From contig CAZPMC010000013.1 of the NCBI GenBank assembly GCA_964587755.1, positions 1 to 51,314 of the forward strand: 51,314 bases of DNA. The letters are read 5' to 3'. Position 1 is the first letter of the stretch; every line of letters starts with the position of its first letter. This DNA comes from CAZPMC01 sp964587755 (GTDB taxonomy: Bacteria; Bacillota; Clostridia; Acetivibrionales; DTU013). The translations under genes were made by a program, and so were the position numbers. The notes beneath the pieces were generated by a model. That model was not told where the DNA came from, did no database searches, and saw nothing but the letters and a program-made list of their open reading frames with translations. Shown piece by piece: positions 33,246-40,481 of the stretch.

Positions 33246-34643
33246 ATGAGGAAAGTAAAAATAACTGAAACAGTACTAAGAGATGCACATCAATCATTAA
33301 TAGCCACAAGGATGAGTACAGATGATATATTACCCATCGTTGAGAAGCTGGATAATATAGGTTATAACGCACTTGAATGCTGGGGCGGGGCTACATTTGA
33401 TTCATGCCTCAGGTTTATGAATGAGGATCCGTGGGTAAGGCTTAGGAAGATTAAAGATAAAGCCAAAAAAACACCTTTGCAGATGCTTTTGAGAGGGCAA
33501 AATTTGCTGGGCTACAAGCATTATGCTGATGATGTGGTAGAATATTTTGTTCAGAAGTCCATCGCAAACGGCATAGACATTATCAGAATATTCGATGCCC
33601 TCAATGATACAAGAAATATAGAAGCCTCAATCAGAGCATGTAAAAAGGAAGGCGGTCATGCTCAGGGAACAGTTAGCTATACAATAAGTCCTGTACATAA
33701 CCTGGAGTTGTTTGTAAAAGACTGCCGACAGCTTGTTGAAATGGGTGCCGACAGTATTTGTATAAAGGATATGGCTGGACTGCTTCTTCCCTATTCGGCT
33801 TATGAGCTGGTAAAGGCTTTGAGGGAGTACATCAAGGTTCCTATTGAGATTCATACACATTACACCAGCGGCGTTGCGTCTATGACTTATTTAAAGGCAA
33901 TTGAAGCAGGTGCTGATATTGTTGACTGTGCAATATCACCGATGGCCATGGGAACATCTCAGCCTCCTACAGAACCGCTGGTAGCAACCTTGAAGGATAC
34001 AGAATATGATACTGGACTGGATCTGGGCAAATTGAGCGAGATTGCTGAGTATTTCAGACCTATTAAAGAAAAATATGTTCAGTCGGGACTCCTTGACGTT
34101 AAAGTTATGGGCGTTGATGTCAATACATTAATATATCAGGTACCCGGAGGTATGCTGTCCAATTTGGTTTCACAGCTTAAACAGGCAGGCCAATCTGATA
34201 AATTAGAAGATGTGTTGAAGGAAGTACCAAAGGTAAGAGAAGACTTTGGATATCCCCCGCTTGTAACACCTTCAAGCCAGATTGTCGGAACACAAGCTGT
34301 TATGAATGTTATAACTGGTGAAAGATACAAGATGGTTCCGAAGGAATCAAAAGCCTTAGTTAAGGGAGAGTACGGAAAGACTCCTGCTCCGATTTTCGAT
34401 GAAATTAAGAAAAAAATTCTCGGTGACGAGGAACAGATTACTATAAGACCTGCTGACCTTATAGAACCTGAGCTGGAAAACATCAGGAAGCAGATCGGAC
34501 AATATATTGAACAAGAGGAAGATATTTTGTCCTATGCATTATTCCCGCAGGTTGCAGAGAATTTCTTTAAATACCGCCAGGCAGAGAAATATAAGATTGA
34601 CAGCACCTTAGTGGATTACGAAGATAAAACCCACCCGATTTAA
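33246..34643 (+). CDS. Carboxyltransferase 5S / oxaloacetate decarboxylase alpha / pyruvate carboxylase subunit B-type
   Basis: A 465-residue TIM-barrel carboxyltransferase acting on pyruvate/oxaloacetate and biotin. The metal centre is complete: D13 (TVLRDAHQS), H203 and H205 (IHTHYTSG), and the lysine that is carbamylated in the family, K174 (ICIKDMAG). The barrel is followed by a PYC_OADA-type C-terminal domain, without a fused biotin domain, which is encoded separately upstream. With the 12S-type subunit this would allow transfer between oxaloacetate and an acyl-CoA, i.e. a transcarboxylase, or supply a decarboxylase. AGGAGG precedes the ATG. Confidence 0.93.
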   Translation: MRKVKITETVLRDAHQSLIATRMSTDDILPIVEKLDNIGYNALECWGGATFDSCLRFMNEDPWVRLRKIKDKAKKTPLQMLLRGQNLLGYKHYADDVVEYFVQKSIANGIDIIRIFDALNDTRNIEASIRACKKEGGHAQGTVSYTISPVHNLELFVKDCRQLVEMGADSICIKDMAGLLLPYSAYELVKALREYIKVPIEIHTHYTSGVASMTYLKAIEAGADIVDCAISPMAMGTSQPPTEPLVATLKDTEYDTGLDLGKLSEIAEYFRPIKEKYVQSGLLDVKVMGVDVNTLIYQVPGGMLSNLVSQLKQAGQSDKLEDVLKEVPKVREDFGYPPLVTPSSQIVGTQAVMNVITGERYKMVPKESKALVKGEYGKTPAPIFDEIKKKILGDEEQITIRPADLIEPELENIRKQIGQYIEQEEDILSYALFPQVAENFFKYRQAEKYKIDSTLVDYEDKTHPI

Positions 34644-34740
34644 AAGTTGAGAGCAGACAATCTTCATGCACCAGAGTAATGTCGGAAACAGCCTGTAATC
34701 GCTCCATTACACGGTGCCTGAAGCTGTCTGCTCCCAACTT
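34644..34740. repeat. Long imperfect inverted repeat between convergent genes
   Basis: AAGTTGAGAGCAGACA... and ...TGTCTGCTCCCAACTT are near-perfect arms about 28 bases long. They continue inward through CTTCAtGCACC/GGTGCcTGAAG and GTAATG/CATTAC. It starts at the stop codon of the 5S-type gene and could be a bidirectional terminator or a small repeat element. Confidence 0.8.
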
Positions 34741-34793
34741 AATTTGATTGCTGATTCTGAGCTTCGCAAAAATCAACAGCAGCAGTAACCATG

Positions 34794-35432
34794 TTAGCAA
34801 TTTGCATGAAGAAATACGTTATTCTCTCTATTGCTTACATATCTTAGAACCTTTATTTCGCTTCCTTTTAGTATTTGTCTCCCGCATTTTAGGCAGGTAT
34901 AAGCAGATGAAGTTATACAGCCGTATGAAACCTCTGGCTTATTATTTTCGATTTTCTGCCAGCTTTGCCATCCGACCTTACAAACCTTTATTCTGCTTTC
35001 AAAGTCGGAATAAACCCATCTAAGAAGCTTGTGGAAATGGAAGGGGTAACGGGTGTATTTTATGTATTGCCATGGCAGACCAAGGCTTTGTGCATAAAGC
35101 TCATAGTTCTTTTCTACAACGTCCTGTACCCTGCCTGTTATTTGCGTGCAGTACCATGAGTAGCCATTTTGCTCAAGCCACTGTTTCAGCTTTTCAAACA
35201 TATAACCTCGGCAAACCTCAATAGTTTCGTTTTTGGAAGGAGCAAAGCTTTTTATTGCCCTGATGCATATTCTTAATGCTTCATCCAAATAATACTTTTT
35301 CGCAAAATTCTCCTTGCTGTACAATTCAATGGGTATAATATCAAAATAATAGTCATTTGTTTCCGGTTTATATATACCAATACATGTTCCGCCCACAAAG
35401 CTGCCGCTTCCGGCATCGTCAATCTGAAGCAT
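34794..35432 (-). CDS. Conserved hypothetical protein, possible RNase H-like fold with C-terminal zinc site
   Basis: A 212-residue protein that I do not recognise as a named family. It begins MLQIDDAGSGSFVGGTCIGI, a strand-turn-strand with paired Asp like the first strand of RNase H-fold nucleases (compare IDEAGRG in RNase HII). Later acidic residues lie in ETIEVCRGYMFE and GRVQDVVEKNYELYAQ. The C-terminus has four possible zinc ligands: C-L-K-C and H-A-N-C. There is no signal peptide. GGAGG precedes the ATG. It is a single gene between the inverted repeat and a divergent regulator. Nuclease function is inference only. Confidence 0.6.
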   Translation of the reverse strand: MLQIDDAGSGSFVGGTCIGIYKPETNDYYFDIIPIELYSKENFAKKYYLDEALRICIRAIKSFAPSKNETIEVCRGYMFEKLKQWLEQNGYSWYCTQITGRVQDVVEKNYELYAQSLGLPWQYIKYTRYPFHFHKLLRWVYSDFESRIKVCKVGWQSWQKIENNKPEVSYGCITSSAYTCLKCGRQILKGSEIKVLRYVSNRENNVFLHANC

Positions 35433-35462
35433 TATACCTCCAAAAACAGATAATCATATAAC

Positions 35463-35486
35463 GATAGGATTTGACAAATCCCTATC
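35463..35486. promoter_or_regulatory. Operator-like palindrome in the divergent intergenic region
   Basis: GATAGGATTTG-A-CAAATCCCTATC, eleven-base arms with one base inserted, lies 31 bases upstream of the minus-strand gene and 136 bases upstream of the RpiR-type regulator. It is a plausible binding site for that regulator. Confidence 0.4.
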
Positions 35487-35515
35487 TATAATACATTAAA
35501 CCAAAATGCATCAAC

Positions 35516-35544
35516 TTGATTTTTATCCTGCAAAAATGTATCAT
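35516..35544 (+). promoter_or_regulatory. Promoter of the RpiR-type regulator
   Basis: TTGATT (35516-35521), 17 bases, TATCAT (35539-35544). The start of transcription would be near 35551, 70 bases before the ATG. Confidence 0.55.
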
Positions 35545-35621
35545 AATAATATAAAGAATTACAGTTTATCAGGGTTTGATGGTGTTTTAGCAGTGTTCTC
35601 AAATAAGCTTTGGAGGTCGTT

Positions 35622-36521
35622 ATGAAAAGCAGGAAACAAGATCTTTTAGATATGATCCACGAAAAAAGACCGAAAATGAGTAAAGGGCAAAAGCGTATTG
35701 CAGATTTCATAACCAGCCATTACGATAAGGCTGCATTTATGACTGCTGCTAAGCTTGGGGAGTCTGTGGGGGTAAGTGAATCGACTGTGGTAAGATTCGC
35801 GATGGTGCTTGGTTTTGATGGCTATCCAACTCTGCAGAAGGTACTGCAGGAGCTTATAAAGAGAAAACTAACCGCCGCTCAGAGGATTGAGGTTTCTTCA
35901 AGCAGAATTACTGAAGGCAATGTTTTAAAAAGCGTATTGCAGTCCGATATGGAAAAAATTAAACAGACGATGGAAACCATTGATAAAGACGGCTTTGATG
36001 AAGCAGTAGAATGTTTGCTTAACGCAAAGAACATATACATTTTGGGAGTTAGGAGTTCAGCCCCTCTTGCAAGTTTCCTAGGCTTTTATTTCAATTTAAT
36101 TTTTGATAATGTAAAACTTATAAATACTTCAAGCGTAAGCGAAATGTTTGAACAGATTTTAAGAGCTTCTGAGGCAGATGCGGTGATTGGAATAAGTTAT
36201 CCAAGGTATTCAAAGAGGACTACAAAAGCAATGCAATTTGTTAAGAGTCAGGGAGCAAAAGTAATTGCAATAACCGACAGCATGGAATCCCCGCTGGCAT
36301 CTACCGCAGACCACTGCCTGATTGCCCGTAGTGATATGGCTTCCTTTGCTGATTCCCTTGTTGCTCCCTTAAGCGTTATAAATGCTTTAATCGTTGCTAT
36401 TGGAAACAGGAGAAAAGAAGTTGTATACAATACACTTCAAAAGCTAGAAACTATTTGGGATGAATATCAGGTTTATGAGAAGAACGACAATATTGAGCAT
36501 CACAAGAAGGTGGATTATTGA
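35622..36521 (+). CDS. MurR/RpiR family transcriptional regulator
   Basis: A 299-residue regulator. The N-terminal HTH_6 domain (RPKMSKGQKRIADFI, then VGVSESTVVRFAMVLGFDGYPTLQ) is followed by a SIS domain (about residues 120-260, IYILGVRSSAPLASFLGFYF), which binds phosphosugars in the family. The start at 35622 is chosen because GGAGG lies eight bases upstream. It overlaps the next gene by four bases, so the ligand may relate to that flavoprotein, though no sugar gene is nearby. Confidence 0.92.
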   Translation: MKSRKQDLLDMIHEKRPKMSKGQKRIADFITSHYDKAAFMTAAKLGESVGVSESTVVRFAMVLGFDGYPTLQKVLQELIKRKLTAAQRIEVSSSRITEGNVLKSVLQSDMEKIKQTMETIDKDGFDEAVECLLNAKNIYILGVRSSAPLASFLGFYFNLIFDNVKLINTSSVSEMFEQILRASEADAVIGISYPRYSKRTTKAMQFVKSQGAKVIAITDSMESPLASTADHCLIARSDMASFADSLVAPLSVINALIVAIGNRRKEVVYNTLQKLETIWDEYQVYEKNDNIEHHKKVDY

Positions 36522-37747
36522 AAGACAGAGTAATTGTAATAGGGGCTGGAGCAGCAGGCCTTATGGCCGCCGGCAAAGCCGCACAGCAAGGTAAAGAGGT
36601 GCTTTTGCTGGAAAAAAATGACCGTATCGGCAAGAAGCTGCTTATATCTGGTAAGGGCAGATGCAATATAACGAATAATACAGATATTGACGGGCTTATC
36701 CAAAACATTCCCGGTAACGGGAATTTTCTATACTCCTCATTTTATACCTTTTCCAACGAGGATTTGATGGAAATGATGAGAAGTGAAGGCCTTGAAATAA
36801 AAGTGGAAAGGGGCGGAAGGGTATTTCCCGCCTCGGATAAGGCACTTGATGTAGTAAAAATGCTTCAGCGATTTGTACAGAAAAACGGAGCAAAGATTTT
36901 TTTAAAAACAGCAGTGGAATGTATAGAAGCAAGTAATGGGAAGGTTGAGGGAGTAAAGCTTAAGGACGGCAGAAGAATTAAGGCTTCTTCCATAGTCCTA
37001 GCCACAGGCGGCATGTCATACCCGGGGACTGGCTCTACAGGAGACGGCTATGTTATGGCCCAAAGACTTGGTCATACAATTACACCCCTTAAACCATCCC
37101 TGGTACCGCTAATAGCTTCTGAGAGCTGGGTTAAAGAGCTTCAAGGACTGTCCCTCAGAAATATTTCAATAACCGTAGTTGATAAAAAGGGGAAAATAAT
37201 ATACGACGATTTCGGAGAAATGCTTTTTACTCATTTCGGAGTTTCCGGACCTCTAGTATTGAGCTTAAGCAGGCACATACTTAACTATGATTATAAAAAT
37301 GTAAAGCTCTTAATTGATTTAAAGCCGGCTCTGAGTGAAGCTGTATTAGATGAAAGAATCCAGAGAGATTTCGGAAAGTTTTCCAGAAAGCAGTTTAAGA
37401 ACAGCCTGGATGAGCTTTTGCCCCAAAAGATGATTCCGGTAATCATTAAGCTTTCTCAGATACTCCCGGAGAAGCATGTTAACCAGATTACCAAGCCTGA
37501 AAGGACTGCCTTGGTGAAATTACTTAAGGCTCTTCCTATTGAAATAAAAGGCGCAAGGCCCATAAGTGAAGCAATTGTAACTGCAGGAGGAGTTTGTACG
37601 GATGAAATAAACCCTTCTACAATGGAATCAAAGAAAGTAAAGGGATTGTATTTAGCTGGGGAGGTTATTGATGTGGATGGGTACACAGGTGGGTTTAACT
37701 TGACAATTGCATTTTCTACTGGCTACACTGCGGGAATGAACTGCTAA
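36518..37747 (+). CDS. BaiN/HI0933-type FAD-dependent oxidoreductase
   Basis: A 409-residue flavoprotein. The FAD motif VIGAGAAGLMAAGKAAQQG is at the N-terminus. The family signature GKKLLISGKGRCNITNN follows at about residues 38-54, and the C-terminal block GLYLAGEVIDVDGYTGGFNLTIAFSTGYTAG closes the FAD site. Family members include BaiN (bile-acid reduction) and YhiN, but most have no proven substrate. It starts at TTG within the stop of the regulator gene. Confidence 0.9.
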   Translation: MKDRVIVIGAGAAGLMAAGKAAQQGKEVLLLEKNDRIGKKLLISGKGRCNITNNTDIDGLIQNIPGNGNFLYSSFYTFSNEDLMEMMRSEGLEIKVERGGRVFPASDKALDVVKMLQRFVQKNGAKIFLKTAVECIEASNGKVEGVKLKDGRRIKASSIVLATGGMSYPGTGSTGDGYVMAQRLGHTITPLKPSLVPLIASESWVKELQGLSLRNISITVVDKKGKIIYDDFGEMLFTHFGVSGPLVLSLSRHILNYDYKNVKLLIDLKPALSEAVLDERIQRDFGKFSRKQFKNSLDELLPQKMIPVIIKLSQILPEKHVNQITKPERTALVKLLKALPIEIKGARPISEAIVTAGGVCTDEINPSTMESKKVKGLYLAGEVIDVDGYTGGFNLTIAFSTGYTAGMNC

Positions 37748-37799
37748 AGGCTTAACTTCAATGGTATTATTTGCTTACTAAAAGTTTATAATAGATAAC

Positions 37800-38288
37800 A
37801 TGAAAGAAGGATTGTTTAGAGAAAGGCTTGTAAAAAAGGCTGTAAAAGAAAAGCTTAAGAATATTTTTGAGAAATTTGATTATTTTTTAATCAATGCTTT
37901 TATAGCGGCCTTTATTTTTCTTATTATTACACAGATTGTAAATCTACGGTTTCATGCTATGCAGTCTGATACCGATAATTCCTTTTATGAAGGAGAACCT
38001 CTTATGGAAGAGGTTTATCTTTATACACCATGCAAAATGGAGCTTAAACTCATAAACATTGATAGCTGTCCTGAGCTTAAGGTTCTTGTAAATGGCGATG
38101 AATATGCCCGGTTCAACAATAAAACAGTTCTTTTGGATTTAAAGGATGGGGATATTGTGGAGCTGGACGCCAGCGAAATACTGGTTATTGCAGATGTCCA
38201 GATAAGCGGGGTCAGTGAAAACAAGAAAGAGCATCTTGGTAAAAACTTTGTCGTATCAGATGGAATCACACTCATAGCAAAGATGTAG
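37800..38288 (+). CDS. Membrane-anchored protein of unknown function
   Basis: A 162-residue protein. A basic N-terminus is followed by one membrane helix (FLINAFIAAFIFLIITQIV, residues ~29-47), and the rest is probably a beta-rich domain outside the membrane (YLYTPCKMELKLINI, LKVLVNGDEYARFNN, DGDIVELDASE). No family is recognised. There is no ribosome-binding site before the ATG, and a TATAAT ends only eight bases upstream, so the mRNA may be leaderless. Confidence 0.65.
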   Translation: MKEGLFRERLVKKAVKEKLKNIFEKFDYFLINAFIAAFIFLIITQIVNLRFHAMQSDTDNSFYEGEPLMEEVYLYTPCKMELKLINIDSCPELKVLVNGDEYARFNNKTVLLDLKDGDIVELDASEILVIADVQISGVSENKKEHLGKNFVVSDGITLIAKM

Positions 38289-38310
38289 AAATATCTGTGA
38301 AACAAGTATA

Positions 38311-38339
38311 TTGTACATTTTAACTAATTCTTATATAAT
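38311..38339 (+). promoter_or_regulatory. Promoter of the hutP-aroH-cmk-plsC-ispH/rpsA operon
   Basis: TTGTAC (38311-38316), 17 bases, TATAAT (38334-38339). It is 30 bases upstream of the hutP-like gene. Confidence 0.7.
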
Positions 38340-38368
38340 ATAGAATATGTTTTTGAGGGGATAATGTA

Positions 38369-38794
38369 ATGGATAAAAATTACGAAGAATTCGGAAGCAG
38401 AGATATAGTTTCGGCTGCTGTGCGTATATCACTAACAAAGGACAGAGCTGAGGAGAAAAAACTTCAGGCTGAGTTCCAAAAACACGGCATATATACAGCT
38501 GCAGTCGATTATGGAGGAGAATTTATAAACTCTATTATGAAAATAATCGAGAGAGCTGTTGTTTCTTCTAAGCGTGAAGGTGTGATAGGCGATAGCCATC
38601 CCGAAGAGGGTGCTGTAGCCGGAGCGACACGAGAGGCCTTAGCTCAGATTATGCCGAAAGCTTTAGGACTTAATGTAGGCGGTAAAATCGGAATAGCCCG
38701 GTACAAGGAGCACGTCAGCGTTTCGATTTTTTTCGGGATTGGTCTTTTGCACCTCAATGAAATTGCGATAGGTGTTGGTCACAGAGTTGTCTAG
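38369..38794 (+). CDS. hutP: HutP family RNA-binding protein
   Basis: A 141-residue HutP homologue. HutP in Bacillus is an antiterminator that binds the hut mRNA with L-histidine and Mg2+. The conserved features are SKREGVIGDSHPEEGAVAGATREA with metal-binding histidine, KIGIARYKEHVSVSIFFGIGLLHLNEIAIGVGHRV at the end. No hut gene is near; it heads an operon of aroH, cmk and membrane/isoprenoid genes, so its RNA target here is probably different. GAGGGGATAATG precedes the ATG. Confidence 0.88.
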   Translation: MDKNYEEFGSRDIVSAAVRISLTKDRAEEKKLQAEFQKHGIYTAAVDYGGEFINSIMKIIERAVVSSKREGVIGDSHPEEGAVAGATREALAQIMPKALGLNVGGKIGIARYKEHVSVSIFFGIGLLHLNEIAIGVGHRVV

Positions 38795-38806
38795 GAGAAC
38801 GTTACT

Positions 38807-39175
38807 ATGGTAAGAGCAATCAGAGGCGCTATAACAGTAGATTCAAATGACCGGCAGGATATTTTGAATGCAACTGATGAGCTGCTTCGGGCACTAATAA
38901 AAGAAAATAGCATTGTAAAGGAAGACATAATCAGTATTATATTTTCTGTTACATCGGATCTCAACGCGGTATTTCCTGCTGTGGCAGCAAGGCAAATGGG
39001 CCTTACGGACATAGCGATGATGTGTACCCATGAGGTAGATGTTCCGGGGAGCTTGAGACGGTGTATCAGGGTTATGATGCATTTTAATACTGAAAAGTCT
39101 AATGCTGAGCTAAAATATATTTATTTAAAAGATGCAAAAAAATTAAGACCGGATCTTTTTAAACAAGACGTCTAG
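38807..39175 (+). CDS. aroH: Chorismate mutase (AroH class)
   Basis: A 122-residue monofunctional AroH-type chorismate mutase, converting chorismate to prephenate for Phe and Tyr. It has the N-terminal VRAIRGAITVDSND with the catalytic Arg, SDLNAVFPAVAARQMG, and CTHEVDVPGSLRRCIRVMMH with the second active-site Arg. GGAGAACG precedes the ATG. It lies 12 bases after hutP. Confidence 0.95.
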   Translation: MVRAIRGAITVDSNDRQDILNATDELLRALIKENSIVKEDIISIIFSVTSDLNAVFPAVAARQMGLTDIAMMCTHEVDVPGSLRRCIRVMMHFNTEKSNAELKYIYLKDAKKLRPDLFKQDV

Positions 39176-39190
39176 ACTGGGGGACAGCAC

Positions 39191-39856
39191 TTGGCTAAGA
39201 TTAACATATCAATTGACGGGCCTGCGGGGGCCGGTAAAAGTACAGTCGCAAAGCATATTTCCAAGATTTTAGGAATTATTTATTTGGATACTGGTGCTAT
39301 GTATAGAGCAGTAGCGCTAAAGGCTATCACATCCGGAATTGCGACAAACGATACAGAAGCTATTGAAGCGTTAATTAAGGATATAGATATAAAGGTTGAC
39401 TGTAACGGCGATGAGCAAAGGATATTTTTAGACGGGAAGGATGTTACCCATCTTATTCGTACAACCGAGGTTTCTATTGGAGCCTCCGATGTTTCGGCAA
39501 TACCTGCAGTCAGAATTAAGCTTGTTGAGCTCCAACGAGAAATTGCCAAATCAAATGATGTTGTTATGGACGGGCGGGATATAGGAACCTATGTACTTCC
39601 GGATGCCAACTACAAATTTTATCTTACCGCATCTCTTGAAGTCAGGGCAAAACGCAGGTATAATGAGCTTTTGGAAAAAGGTGCAGTTGAGACCCAATAT
39701 GAAGATGTTCTCAAAGATATTTCATATAGGGATCAAAACGACAGTTCCAGAGCTTTTGCACCTTTAGCAAAGGCAAAGGATGCAGTGGAAATAGATACAA
39801 CCGACTTGAGCCTTACGCAGGTTATAGGAACAATACTGTCTTTTATAAAAAAGTAA
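39191..39856 (+). CDS. cmk: Cytidylate kinase
   Basis: A 221-residue CMP/dCMP kinase. The P-loop is DGPAGAGKST (residues 9-18), and IYLDTGAMYRAVALKA, VVMDGRDIGTYVLPDA and KFYLTASLEVRAKRRY follow. The start is TTG behind GGGGGACAG. The order cmk-plsC-ispH/rpsA is widely conserved in clostridia. Confidence 0.97.
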   Translation: MAKINISIDGPAGAGKSTVAKHISKILGIIYLDTGAMYRAVALKAITSGIATNDTEAIEALIKDIDIKVDCNGDEQRIFLDGKDVTHLIRTTEVSIGASDVSAIPAVRIKLVELQREIAKSNDVVMDGRDIGTYVLPDANYKFYLTASLEVRAKRRYNELLEKGAVETQYEDVLKDISYRDQNDSSRAFAPLAKAKDAVEIDTTDLSLTQVIGTILSFIKK

Positions 39857-39893
39857 AATGATTAAATTATTTTCGATATGAATGGTGTAATGT

Positions 39894-40481
39894 ATGAGAA
39901 GCTTTCTGAAAATTTTGACAAATATAATATTTAAGCTGTTTTTCAGAGTAGATGTAATAAACATTGACAAAGTTCCTTCGGAAGGAGGAGCTATTATTTG
40001 TGCCAATCATAACAGCATGCTTGACATGTTTTTTTTAGGCTTTAAGCTTAAAAGATGGGTACATTGGATGGCTAAGGAGGAGCTTTTTAGAAACCCTATT
40101 TTGTCATTTGTTTTTACAAAGCTAGGAGCTTTTCCTGTTAAAAGAGGGAGTGGGGATACAGGTCCTATAAAGCAGTCCTATAAGCTTCTTGAAGAGGGTA
40201 AGCTCTTGGGAATATTTCCACATGGGACAAGAATTGCCCATTCGAAGGTTGAGGAAAAGAAAGTAAAGCCCGGCGCTGTAATGATTGCAATGCATTCAGG
40301 AGTACCGATAGTGCCTGTTTGTATACAAGGCAGCTATAAGATCTTCAGCAAAATGAATGTCATTTACGGTGACCCGTTTACAATCGAGGCACAAAAGGGT
40401 AAAAAGTATACAAGAGAAGAACTAAAGGAGTATAGCAGACAAATAATTAAAAAAATATATTCACTTGCGGAGGGAGTTTAA
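39894..40481 (+). CDS. plsC: 1-acyl-sn-glycerol-3-phosphate acyltransferase
   Basis: A 195-residue PlsC, making phosphatidic acid. The catalytic HX4D is H39-N-S-M-L-D44. Further acyltransferase motifs are GAFPVKRGSGD, FPHGTR and GVPIVPVCIQGSY. An N-terminal hydrophobic segment suggests membrane association. The stop TAA overlaps the ATG of the next gene by one base. Confidence 0.94.
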   Translation: MRSFLKILTNIIFKLFFRVDVINIDKVPSEGGAIICANHNSMLDMFFLGFKLKRWVHWMAKEELFRNPILSFVFTKLGAFPVKRGSGDTGPIKQSYKLLEEGKLLGIFPHGTRIAHSKVEEKKVKPGAVMIAMHSGVPIVPVCIQGSYKIFSKMNVIYGDPFTIEAQKGKKYTREELKEYSRQIIKKIYSLAEGV

